Positions 23,925-32,873 of a DNA stretch of 63,905 bases are shown one piece after another. A program made the position numbers and the translations under genes. The first letter of the stretch is position 1; each line of letters opens with the position of its first letter. The notes below the pieces were generated by a model. That model worked only from the letters and a program-made list of their open reading frames with translations, made no database searches and was not told where the DNA came from. Source of the stretch: Stentor roeselii (Eukaryota > Ciliophora > Heterotrichea > Heterotrichida > Stentoridae); assembly GCA_006503475.1 (NCBI GenBank), contig RSEH01000268.1, forward strand, positions 1-63,905. The letters run 5' to 3'.

Positions 23925-26801
23925 ATGATCCCTTCCCTGTCAAACTTCCGCCCGAGCGTAACTAAAAAGCTAGTCACTCAGTTTTCAATAGCATCTCAAA
24001 AGTCCTCAAGCGAGCTGATTTTCGTTTTTCAATTCAAATATCAAACAAATGAAAAAAATTACATGTGGCTTCTGCAAAAGACTTACTCTCAGTTCACTCA
24101 TCTTGCGAAAACAATGGACAAGGTCTTCAGTCAAGGCTGGATTGGAGAACCTCCAGGTTTTCCAAACAGTTCAGTATTCAACTTAGCTTCTCTGGAGCAA
24201 AAATTCGAGATTCTTGATTTTTATTTAACTCGTCTGTTACAAGTGTCTGGAGTTCCTAGTAATGCAAGTTTTTTAGAATTTTTAGAAGTTTCAGCACTGT
24301 CCTTTGATGGCACGAGCCAGAAACGGAAAGAAGGATACGTCATGAAAAGGACTGGTGGGCGAATAAATAATGAAAAATTGTGTTGCAATCTTAGTAAGCA
24401 CTTTAAAAGGCTTCAAAAGCGCTGGGTTGTATTGAAAGATAATATGATTGGGTACCTAACCAACAACTCAAAAGATATCTTACATGAAGTTCTAATGTTT
24501 AAAGGCCGATTCGAGGTAAAATATGGAAAATCTTCGACCGGCTACGAAGACGGAGTATTAATAATAACAAACCGAAGAAATCTTCTCTTCCGAGCAGGAG
24601 ACATCCTATCAAGAGACGAGTGGGTGAAATCAATAGAAGAGGCATACCACCAGTCCGAATGGAAGAACTCCCAAGTAAGATTCGAGTCAAGTTTCCCAGT
24701 AAGATCCAGCAACCACGCCCACTGGTTCGTCGACGGCGAAGACTACTTCAACGAAGTTTACAACTCTTTAACCCAAGCAACTCGAGAAGTCTTTATATCC
24801 GACTGGTGGCTTTCCCCTGAGTTCCTCTTGAAGCGTCCAGGTGATTCACATCCAAATTCATCAATATCAGAAGTCTTAGGTTCAATCGCAGAGAAAGGGG
24901 TTCAAGTTTACGTTCATCTTTACAAAGAAGTGACTTTGGCACTATCTTTAAATTCTTTACACAGTAAAAAGACATTAATCAACCGTCATCCAAATATAAA
25001 AGTAGTCCGACACCCGCATCGTTCAGTTGTTGGAAGCCAGTTCCTTTGGTCCCATCATGAAAAAATCATCTGCATTGACCAGGACATCGCTTTTCTCGGA
25101 GGACTTGACTTGTGCTATGGTCGGATGGACAGTCACCAGCACCGGTTAATTGACCAAAGCCCGCCTTTCACATGGCCAGGAATCGACTATTCAAACGTGA
25201 GAGTCTCTGACTTTACAGACGTGGAAAACTTCCAAAGCGACTCGATCGACAGAAGCAGAACACCCAGGATGCCCTGGCATGATGTCGCAGTTAAATTAAC
25301 TGGAAAGGTCGCAAATGATGTCGCTCTTCATTTCATTGAACTTTGGAATCATGTGATGACTGACATCTCGAGTGACTACTGGAAAAAAAAAGACTTGATA
25401 CAGCCTCAGGTCCAGAGCATTAAAGAGACTATTCAGTATGACACGCTTTTAAAATACAACCAGCCTGAAAGTCCCAGAGCCTCTCAGTTCATCTCGAAGT
25501 TCACTGGACTTTCCAAAAGCTTCTGTGTTAACCAGAGATTCGACGTCTCTGCCTTGGATAGACTTGAAGATGAACCTGAAGCTCCTACTTCACTTGTTAA
25601 ATTACTTTCAAATGAAAGTAACACCTGGATTTATAAGGCTAGTCTTAAGACTCCTACTCTTAGGGCTACCTTGTCGAGGACTATTCAAAAGGAAGATTTG
25701 GAGGATTTGGATGAAATGATTTTTAAGAATGAGGTTGAAGCCGATATTAAGATGGGAGATGAAATTTGGGCGAAAAATTTATTGTTACCGAAAATTGACC
25801 AAATGGCGAAAACTGGAACTTGTAAGTGTCAGATTGTTAGAAGTGCTGGAACTTGGAGTTTGGGACTTGATAAACCTGAACATTCTGTGCATTCGGCTTA
25901 TTTGAATATGATTGAAGCTGCTAATCATTTTATTTATATTGAAAATCAGTTTTTTATTTCTAGGACTGCTGGAAAACCTGTTAAGAATAGCATCTCGATT
26001 GCTCTTATTGAGAGAATCAAAATTGCTGCGGTTGAGAAACAGAAGTTTAGGGTTATTGTTGTTATGCCTTTATTGCCAGGCTTCGAAGGAAAAATAGACA
26101 GCAGTTCAATCCTAAAAGCTCAAATGCACTGGCAATACTCTACAATCTGCAGAGGAATCCTCTCAATAATCAAGCAGCTCAAAAAAGACAAATCAATAGA
26201 AAACATCGACGATTTCATCTCCTTTTACTCATTACGAACACATGCCTTGCTAAACGAAATTCCAGTGACCGAGATGATTTACGTCCATTCAAAACTAATG
26301 ATAATCGACGACAAGACCGTGATAATCGGCAGTGCAAACATCAACGACCGCAGCCTTCTCGGCAACAGAGACTCAGAAATCGCAGTAGTGATCACAGACA
26401 AGTTAAAAATAGACTCAATAATTGACGGTCTTCCAGTACAAGTAAGTAAATTCGCTCATAGTTTACGAATGCATCTTTTTCAAGAATTCACTCAATGTGA
26501 GGACCTAAGTCTTTTGGTCGACCCACTCAGTGAAAAGTTTTGGAACTTTTGGAAGACCACAGCTGAAAATAACACTTTTTGGTATCGACATGTTTTTAGA
26601 TGTGTTCCGGATAATAATGTTCAAAAAATCGACCAACTTGATGAGTTTGAAAGAGGAGGATCTTTACATGAGTACCAAAAATTAAATGAAAATGTGAAAG
26701 GGTTCTTAGTTGAGTTTCCTTTGGACTTTCTTAAAAAAGAGTCATTGAAAATAACGATTTTTAATAAAGAGTACCTGTTGCCTGAGGAGAATTTTGTTTA
26801 A
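23925..26801 (+). CDS. Phospholipase D, PX-PH type (paralogue 2)
   Basis: The protein has 958 aa with the same order as the PLD at 5135-8056: PX-like domain (about 30-125), PH-like domain (about 134-242) and two HKD motifs, HHEKIICIDQDIAFLGG (His378, Lys380, Asp385) and VHSKLMIIDD with GSANINDRSLLG (His788, Lys790). Both are complete. Shared phrases such as ITDWWLSPE/ISDWWLSPEF, WPGIDYSNVRV and FYSLRNHGLL/FYSLRTHALL show a gene duplication, now about 16 kb apart in opposite orientation. The central insert is shorter than in paralogue 1. Product would be phosphatidic acid. ATG at 23925, stop TAA. GC skew flips inside the gene near 26080. Confidence 0.95.
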   Translation: MIPSLSNFRPSVTKKLVTQFSIASQKSSSELIFVFQFKYQTNEKNYMWLLQKTYSQFTHLAKTMDKVFSQGWIGEPPGFPNSSVFNLASLEQKFEILDFYLTRLLQVSGVPSNASFLEFLEVSALSFDGTSQKRKEGYVMKRTGGRINNEKLCCNLSKHFKRLQKRWVVLKDNMIGYLTNNSKDILHEVLMFKGRFEVKYGKSSTGYEDGVLIITNRRNLLFRAGDILSRDEWVKSIEEAYHQSEWKNSQVRFESSFPVRSSNHAHWFVDGEDYFNEVYNSLTQATREVFISDWWLSPEFLLKRPGDSHPNSSISEVLGSIAEKGVQVYVHLYKEVTLALSLNSLHSKKTLINRHPNIKVVRHPHRSVVGSQFLWSHHEKIICIDQDIAFLGGLDLCYGRMDSHQHRLIDQSPPFTWPGIDYSNVRVSDFTDVENFQSDSIDRSRTPRMPWHDVAVKLTGKVANDVALHFIELWNHVMTDISSDYWKKKDLIQPQVQSIKETIQYDTLLKYNQPESPRASQFISKFTGLSKSFCVNQRFDVSALDRLEDEPEAPTSLVKLLSNESNTWIYKASLKTPTLRATLSRTIQKEDLEDLDEMIFKNEVEADIKMGDEIWAKNLLLPKIDQMAKTGTCKCQIVRSAGTWSLGLDKPEHSVHSAYLNMIEAANHFIYIENQFFISRTAGKPVKNSISIALIERIKIAAVEKQKFRVIVVMPLLPGFEGKIDSSSILKAQMHWQYSTICRGILSIIKQLKKDKSIENIDDFISFYSLRTHALLNEIPVTEMIYVHSKLMIIDDKTVIIGSANINDRSLLGNRDSEIAVVITDKLKIDSIIDGLPVQVSKFAHSLRMHLFQEFTQCEDLSLLVDPLSEKFWNFWKTTAENNTFWYRHVFRCVPDNNVQKIDQLDEFERGGSLHEYQKLNENVKGFLVEFPLDFLKKESLKITIFNKEYLLPEENFV

Positions 26802-27014
26802 GCAATGTTTAAGTAATGCTTTAATGAGGTGAATTGTACTCTTATCAGTTTGATAAAGGTTAATAAATCATTAATAATTGTATAATCCTGTTAAATCCAA
26901 CAACAATCCATAAGGTTACTTTTTCCACATGACTCTAAAAACTCAATAAAATTCGTTTAACTCCTGAAATTCAACCATTTCTGAAACAGTAAAAACGTGA
27001 GTTATAATCAAAAA

Positions 27015-28226
27015 ATGAGAAAAGAAGGCAGTTTAGAGATCACAACCTTGACCTGGTGTCGAGACACTCATGGCTTATTCGACTACGAAAACAAGTCAAT
27101 CCACAAGAAAAGTTTCAAAGTATCAGAGACCTGTTCAATCAGTCGTCACATCGACGATTGTTACATCCGGGACAGTACTGACATCATAGGAGCAAGCAAT
27201 CTTCTCAACATTGAAAAACGCGGGACTGACTTTCAAGTGAGTCTTTTAGAAGAGACGACTCTTAACAAGATGTGGCTGGTTATCAAAGAAATGAAAAAAA
27301 AGTCCTCTACAGGGTACAAACTCAATGAAGGGGACTGGTTAAAACTCGGAAGAATTCGTCTCAGGGTGCAGAAAATTTGCCTTCAACCTCTTAGAAACTC
27401 TTCCAGCATCCTTCCTGAATTTTTCCGAAAAAATCATGAAGAAAACCTGGAAGAACCTCAAGAAAATACAGGAGAAGCTCAAGAAAAATCACCTTGTCGG
27501 ATCTGTTTAAATGATGCTGCTTCTAATGAAGATCCATTGATCTGCCCTTGTAAGTGCTCAGGGACTATGAAGTACATTCATTTGAACTGCTTGAAAGAAT
27601 GGCTTAAAAGTAAGGTTTCAGCGAAAGTCACTGATAAAGGAATGAGTTTTCATATAAAAGATCTGACTTGTGAACTTTGTAAAACTGACTTTCCGGCTTA
27701 TGTGTCTCAAAATGACCAGAAGATCAACTTGTTGAATATAAATTTTCCAACTAAGTCTTATGTTATTATTGAAGAGTTCAGACCTGATAGGAACTCGAAA
27801 CATGCTCTTCATTTAATTTGTCTTGAATCTGGGGAAATTGGGACTTTGGGAAGAGGACATGACTGTGATATCAAGATCTCTGATATTTCTGTTAGTAGAA
27901 AACATTGCAAAATTCAGCTTGTTAATGGGGAATTTTTTATTGAGGATACTAAGAGTAAATTTGGAACTTTGGCGAAAATGAAGAAAACTTTTGCACTTAA
28001 ACCGAATTATGATGTCACTGTTCAGGTTAATAGAACTGTTTTTAGACTGTTTTATAAGATTCCTTGGACTTGTAATGACTTTTGTAGGTGCTTCAAGGAT
28101 AATAAGGTGTTTAATGCTAATTTGTCTTATTTAACACAGCCTGAGGGATTGGAAAGTGAATCTGAACTTTTTAACTTTTCGAACAGTCAGCAACATGTTA
28201 ATCCAGGAGAGAATTACAATGAGTAG
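27015..28226 (+). CDS. RING-CH (MARCH-type) and FHA domain protein
   Basis: The first in-frame ATG is at 27015 (an upstream GTG at 26997 is unlikely), giving 403 aa and stop TAG. A RING-CH C4HC3 zinc finger spans about 161-222: CRICLNDAA, CPCKCSGTMKYIHLNCLKEW, CELCKTDFP. RING-CH domains are E2-binding ubiquitin ligase modules. A forkhead-associated domain follows at about 258-340 with the phosphothreonine-binding signature GRGHDCDIKISDISVSRKH and later FGT. The N-terminal 120 residues may hold a second, degenerate FHA-like fold (SISRHIDDCYIRDS). Most MARCH proteins have membrane segments, but none is seen here. RING-CH plus FHA combinations are known in ciliates and other protists. It likely ubiquitinates phosphorylated partners. 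Confidence 0.88.
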   Translation: MRKEGSLEITTLTWCRDTHGLFDYENKSIHKKSFKVSETCSISRHIDDCYIRDSTDIIGASNLLNIEKRGTDFQVSLLEETTLNKMWLVIKEMKKKSSTGYKLNEGDWLKLGRIRLRVQKICLQPLRNSSSILPEFFRKNHEENLEEPQENTGEAQEKSPCRICLNDAASNEDPLICPCKCSGTMKYIHLNCLKEWLKSKVSAKVTDKGMSFHIKDLTCELCKTDFPAYVSQNDQKINLLNINFPTKSYVIIEEFRPDRNSKHALHLICLESGEIGTLGRGHDCDIKISDISVSRKHCKIQLVNGEFFIEDTKSKFGTLAKMKKTFALKPNYDVTVQVNRTVFRLFYKIPWTCNDFCRCFKDNKVFNANLSYLTQPEGLESESELFNFSNSQQHVNPGENYNE

Positions 28227-28376
28227 CAATTCTAGTTAGTTAAGTTTGAATCATATTTAATGAGAATATAATAATTACCATAGCTAAATAAAGTTTATTC
28301 CAAAACCTATTCGATTAGAAGAAAAATTAAAAAAAAAATATCATCTAAAAACCTATTTACCTAAATAAATGTGAAC

Positions 28377-29471
28377 TTATAATTTCTCAACCGAGCATTC
28401 ACTAGTTAAAGTTCTATTCTCACATCCACATCTCTTAGTACTTCTGCGAGTGACCTTAGCAGCTTTTTCAAAAAAAGATTTTTCATATCCTTCAACCGAA
28501 ACTTCCAAATTTTCCAATCCCTTAATTTCCTTTTTCTTCCTCCTGCTTCGATCACCTATTTTCCCCTGAAAATATTTCCCTTCACATCCTTCAGTATCCT
28601 GAATATTATCATAAACCTTCTCAACAGGATACCCCTTTTGTTTCAAGTTCCAAAAGAGAGTCATGAGTCGAGTTTCCTTCTTCTTCAAGTTCCTTATCTT
28701 ATTTTTAAGTTTATTACAAAGTTCCGAATAACTTTTGTTTTCCGAAACTAAAACCTTCCAAGACATTGAGTCCAAAGGAATCTCATCAATGCTTAAATTC
28801 GTGACCTTTAACAGATACTCTTGAAGAGTGCGAAAACTGTTGTCTTTTTCATCAAGAGCTCTACCTAAATCAACATTTTCTCTTGAAAACTTCTGAACTT
28901 TTCTATGAAGTTGCTTGTTTTCTTCAATTTCTTCTGTCAGTCTTTTGCTAAATTCAAAAACTTCAGATTTAAGTTTTTTTACCTCTTTAAAAGAAATGAT
29001 TTTGCAAGAGACCCATTCTTGAAATGCGAATTTTATCTTTTCTAAGAATTTCCCGAAAATTTTATCTTTTTCTATGATTTCATCGAAAATTTTTAGATAG
29101 TTTTCGAAAATTTCAAAATCGATGCCGTTTTCTTTGTGTTTAGAGACGATTTCTTGAAGTCTTGACCCGATTTCGTTTACTTCTGATTCGTTTGAAGCGT
29201 GTTTGAACTGACGTTTGTTAGAAGAAACTTTTGTATCAGGGTCTTTTTTTGTGTTGATGAATGAGTTGTTGAGGCTGAACTTTCCTGGAATGTTTGATAA
29301 TGTTTTATGTTTGAGTGGTGGAGAGCTGACCACAGGTTTATTTCCTTTTGACTGTTCTTTTAGGGTAGATGTTGATCGTACTTTTAAGACTTTTTTACCG
29401 TAGGGAGACTTGGAGTAGTTTTCAGACCGTTCTTGAAGGTAAGAACTGAGCCTGGAATTGTTTTCTTGCAT
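28377..29471 (-). CDS. Coiled-coil protein, 364 aa, TSNAXIP1-like N-terminal region possible
   Basis: ATG at 29471, stop TAA. Residues 1-90 are Ser/Lys-rich. Residues about 100-150 (EIFENYLKIFDEIIEKDKIFGKFLEKIKFAFQEWV) resemble the helical motif at the start of TSNAXIP1-type coiled-coil proteins common in ciliates. That likeness is from memory of the pattern and is tentative. A long coiled coil follows to about 270, then a basic tail with CGC. It may belong to the cytoskeleton or cilium. It lies 83 nt after the K+ channel stop on the same strand. Confidence 0.65.
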   Translation of the reverse strand: MQENNSRLSSYLQERSENYSKSPYGKKVLKVRSTSTLKEQSKGNKPVVSSPPLKHKTLSNIPGKFSLNNSFINTKKDPDTKVSSNKRQFKHASNESEVNEIGSRLQEIVSKHKENGIDFEIFENYLKIFDEIIEKDKIFGKFLEKIKFAFQEWVSCKIISFKEVKKLKSEVFEFSKRLTEEIEENKQLHRKVQKFSRENVDLGRALDEKDNSFRTLQEYLLKVTNLSIDEIPLDSMSWKVLVSENKSYSELCNKLKNKIRNLKKKETRLMTLFWNLKQKGYPVEKVYDNIQDTEGCEGKYFQGKIGDRSRRKKKEIKGLENLEVSVEGYEKSFFEKAAKVTRRSTKRCGCENRTLTSECSVEKL

Positions 29472-29554
29472 GTAATTTAATGTGATAATTAAGCAATTTA
29501 TTCGAGAATAGCCATGTTAAAGAGAATGGTGGTTAATAAACTACAACTTAATAA

Positions 29555-31021
29555 TTAATTTTCTTTCTTACTTTTAAGAACTTGTTGCAAATTAAGAGCG
29601 TTTATCAATTTTTCAACGTTTTCATGTTGACTGATCACTGAGTCGATTTCTTTCGTTGCCTCTTCTTCAGACTTGATGAGTTCTTCAAGGCGGTCGCCGA
29701 TGTAATCAATGTCGATTATCTCTTTCTTAATGAAATTGATGTCAGAAATCAACTTATGCTCCAATTGCATCACCATCTCAGTCGGTGACAAGTATTTTGA
29801 AGTGCTGGCGCTTTTTCCTCCTAATAAATGAATTTGTTTCTTCATAATGGCTGCGGCGACGAAGAGATTTCTTAGATAATTTGGTTTATCTTTATGAATA
29901 ATCAGTCTTTTGAGGGCAAAGACGCTTTTAATCACGTTGCTCGCGTTGTTTCGATAGTCGATTCCTCTTCGTCTGTTGCGAATCATGTAAAATGCTTTGC
30001 TTTGTTCTTTTGAAAGCATCGTGGCGATGTTGAGAGCGACGATGTAAAGAGAAATCGCCACAAGTGATATGGCAGCAGTCAAGACCATGATGAATCTACC
30101 CAAGTGAGTGCTGGGGTAGCCGTCGCCATAGCCGATGGTGCACATAGTAACAATAGCGAGCCAAAAGCCATTTGTCAAGTAATCAAAATCAAGAGAAGAT
30201 TTCGAATCCGACACATACGGCCGTTCCAAGTTCCTCACAGCATATCCCATAATAAGCGCTATCATTCCTATCGTAGGAATCAATACCAGCTGCGGTTGAA
30301 ACTTAAGGTCAGACTTGAGTGAAAACCAAAGAGTAGGCGCAACATTCAGTTTTTTTCCTAAATCATACGCTTCAGAGCTCATCCATATAGAAAAATACGA
30401 GTAAATCCTCACAATTTGAGTAATTCTCACCATCGTAATGATAGAAATGATGATATCGATTGAATAAGTATAGTGCCCATTAAGCATACTTCCTGAAAAC
30501 GTGTAGTCCAGGTAAGGTGGACAAAATATTCCCATGATCAGCATTTCAAGAAACATCTTCGGAAGCATTCCCGCTGATCGAAGACTGTCTGTTTAAGATT
30601 TACCTTCAGGAGAAAGCAACTTGCGGACTATCATTATCTTCAGGTCGTAGATGTAGTGCTTGTAAATGAAAAAGACTGAGTATTGCTTACGAAGAAATAT
30701 TGACAGAAAGATGTTTACTGTTCGAAGAAGTGTCACTGTTGAGTTACTCTCGTTTCGCTTCTTGGTGATTGACTCGATCCCGTCTTTTGTTTCTTTTTTC
30801 TCGTGGTAAAACTCTTCTGAGGCGAAATAAACAATGAAGGTTGAGGATATCGCTATTAGGTTTAAAATCACGTCATTTATGAATTGACGTTTTGAGAGTG
30901 AGGATGAAACGTCGTTTCGATGTTTTAGAGAAAGCTGGGAACGTAAGTCGTATATTTTTCCTGAGTAGCTTATGTTTTGGTTGTGGTCTAACTTGGTGTG
31001 CTCGTCTGGGTTGATTGACAT
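29555..31021 (-). CDS. Potassium channel, SK/six-TM type, two exons
   Basis: Exon 1 is 30604-31021 and exon 2 is 29555-30588, joined over a 15-nt intron to give 483 aa. Six membrane segments are visible. The selectivity filter is TIGYGDGYP (about 290-298), a canonical K+ filter, followed by the inner helix. S4-like segment (MVRITQIVRIYSYF) has only few charges. After the pore the basic helix IRNRRRGIDYRNNASNVIKS is placed as the calmodulin-binding region of small-conductance Ca2+-activated (SK) channels. SK assignment is inference from layout. The channel would sit in the plasma membrane and link Ca2+ to membrane potential, which controls ciliary beating in ciliates. Confidence 0.88.
30589..30603 (-). 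other. 15-nt intron in the K+ channel gene
   Basis: Minus strand reads GTAAATCTTAAACAG, phase 1, with an in-frame TAA if retained. Removal joins KLLSPE-D-SLRSAGMLPKM and links the first hydrophobic segments to the pore-bearing exon. Confidence 0.9.
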
Positions 31022-31300
31022 TATTATTTAAAGTTAATTTGTGAAGATCGGATCAAAGATCGGATGGATTAGGGTTAGATTGATTAAGGAAGAAGAAAAG
31101 GTTATATTGGAAGAATTAATAAAGATTTTAATTGTTAAGTCTTTCTTTGGTTATGAAGGAATCTTGTAATTGATTATTACTTTGGTTGAATAGAACTTCA
31201 ATTTATTTAAATTGTTTAAATAACTTAGATTGATGATTTTCTTAATGATTTCTTTAAAATCATCAAATTTAAACCCTAGGCTATATCAACAATTGTAAAA

Positions 31301-31735
31301 ATGTATTTTTCTCTAACTTTATCTCCACTTGATGTGTCTAAACACTTTTCTAATGTTTCAGATACAGAATGTGGCGGGGTTTCTATTTTCATCGGCACGG
31401 TTCGAGACAGCTTTCAAGGAAAAAAAGTACTTTACCTGGAGTACTCAGCCTATGAAAAAATGGTCCATAGCCAAGTATCTAAAATCTTTCTGGAAGCGAA
31501 ATCACTTTACCCAAGATTGAAACATATATCAGTAGAACATCGACTTGGACGGGTTCCTGCAGGTGAGGCCAGCATAATAATCGCAACATCATCCCCGGAC
31601 CGTTCATCCAGTCTTTCAGCAACCTCCTTCCTAATAGAATCTCTAAAGTCCCAAGTCCCAATCTGGAAAAAAGAATTCGGCGAAGACTGGAGTGAGTGGA
31701 AAGCAAACACAGAATGGAAAGTTCCAAGTCAATAA
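31301..31735 (+). CDS. MOCS2: Molybdopterin synthase large subunit (MoaE/MOCS2B)
   Basis: The protein has 144 aa. MoaE motifs are seen in order: GGVSIFIGTVRDSFQGK, LEYSAYEKM, VEHRLGRVPAGEASIIIA and LKSQVPIWKKEF with the catalytic Lys. MoaE works with the small subunit MoaD to put dithiolene sulfur into precursor Z and form molybdopterin. The small subunit is not in the window. Where many homologues have HR after the AxSS phrase, this one has DR (SSPDRSSSLSA). The Arg is kept. Length is normal for the large subunit. ATG at 31301, stop TAA. It converges with RAD23 with 22 nt between the stops. Confidence 0.93.
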   Translation: MYFSLTLSPLDVSKHFSNVSDTECGGVSIFIGTVRDSFQGKKVLYLEYSAYEKMVHSQVSKIFLEAKSLYPRLKHISVEHRLGRVPAGEASIIIATSSPDRSSSLSATSFLIESLKSQVPIWKKEFGEDWSEWKANTEWKVPSQ

Positions 31736-31757
31736 CTTAATCTCTACGCTAATCAAT

Positions 31758-32504
31758 TTACTGCTGATGATTTTCGAAAAGGTAGCTAGCCGCCATATCC
31801 TTATTCTTATCACAAGCCAAATACGCTTCTAAAACATCTTGCGGGTCGAATCCCAATTCACAAAGTTCTTTAATATCCGCTTGTTCATCTTCCGAGATCT
31901 CCAATCGATGCTGGGGTCGTCTTCTGAGTCCAACAACATGCAAAAATTCATCCAAATTGTTTTTAATCAGTTCCCCAAGTTCAGGGTTAGTCTGTTCAAG
32001 TTGAGTCATAAGTGTTTCCAGTTCATTCGGGTTCTGCCTAAGCACATCTCTTATATTCAAAAACTGCGGCGATTCCAATAAAAAGTTAAAAGTTCCTGAA
32101 TTTATCACCTCTTCTTCCTCTTCACTGTCGTCGTCTTCTTCTTGCTCCATTGATGCCAGAATCACTTTTTTCGCTTTTTCTAAGTCGTTATCACATTCGC
32201 GCAATATTGACTCGGCCTCGCTTTGATCGATTCCCATTGTTACTAAGACTTGGACGTTTTTTTCGAATTGAGAAGGCTCGGCTTGCTTTGTGATCATTAT
32301 AATCACTGTGTCGCCGGAGTGGATCCCGTATTCTAAGAGATTTTTTGAGTCGTCTAGGATTTTTCCTTTGAAAAGAAGCTTCTGGTTCTGAACCGCGTGA
32401 CCTTGCTGAGACATTATCAGCGCTTTTAGCTCAAGGACTGAACAGGACTCGGGGATTTCTAAGGATTCACTGTCGCCTTTGATACCTTTTATTGTGAGCT
32501 GCAT
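31758..32504 (-). CDS. RAD23: RAD23, ubiquitin receptor and DNA-repair factor
   Basis: The protein has 248 aa with the full RAD23 order: ubiquitin-like domain (1-75, MQLTIKGIKGDSESLEI, LLFKGKILDD), UBA1 (about 78-118, VLVTMGIDQSEAESILREC), an acidic linker, XPC-binding domain (about 138-195, FNFLLESPQFLNIRDVLRQN, LEQTNPELGELIKNN) and UBA2 (about 207-246, ELCELGFDPQDVLEAYLAC). It carries ubiquitinated proteins to the proteasome and stabilises the XPC repair factor. It is shorter than yeast or human RAD23 because the linkers are short. It diverges from LSG1 across a repeat array that could control both. Confidence 0.95.
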   Translation of the reverse strand: MQLTIKGIKGDSESLEIPESCSVLELKALIMSQQGHAVQNQKLLFKGKILDDSKNLLEYGIHSGDTVIIMITKQAEPSQFEKNVQVLVTMGIDQSEAESILRECDNDLEKAKKVILASMEQEEDDDSEEEEEVINSGTFNFLLESPQFLNIRDVLRQNPNELETLMTQLEQTNPELGELIKNNLDEFLHVVGLRRRPQHRLEISEDEQADIKELCELGFDPQDVLEAYLACDKNKDMAASYLFENHQQ

Positions 32505-32553
32505 TTATTATGATTGAAAATGGGAGGATTATTGAAGTTAGGGGATGTGTTCT

Positions 32554-32840
32554 GAATAGATTGGAAAAGACCTTAAAAGGTTATTTAAGGGAAAAATCAG
32601 AATAGATTGGAAAAGACCTTAAAAGGTTATTTAAGGGAAAAATCAGAATAAATTGGAAAAGAACTTTAAAAGGTTATTAAAGGTAAAAGACCTTTAAAAG
32701 GTTATTCGAGGTAAAAGACCTTTGAAAGCTTATTCTAGGTAGAAAGACCTTCAAAGGATTATTTAAGGTAAAAACCTTCAAAGAGTTATTAAGGTAAAAA
32801 AACCTTCAAAAGCTTATCTATCTAAAAAGACCTGAAAATA
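32554..32840. repeat. Array of nine near-palindromic CCTT-AAAAGG units, RAD23-LSG1 promoter
   Basis: Units start with GACCTT, TAAAAGG, TTATT-type cores at 32569, 32615, 32661, 32689, 32717, 32746, 32773, 32801 and 32829. The first two 46-nt units (32554-32599 and 32600-32645) are identical. Later ones repeat every 27 to 29 nt and diverge. The core is close to a palindrome (ACCTTTAAAAGGT). In the first two it is CCTTAAAAGG, which fits the CArG consensus CC(A/T)6GG. The array ends 33 nt before the LSG1 ATG. Confidence 0.9.
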
Positions 32841-32873
32841 AAAAATAACTAATTAATTCCCACTTCTTCATAA

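Noticed and set aside
31301-31735. MoaE as a recent bacterial transfer
   Set aside because: Composition matches neighbours, and molybdopterin synthase is common in eukaryotes. Nothing in the sequence needs transfer.
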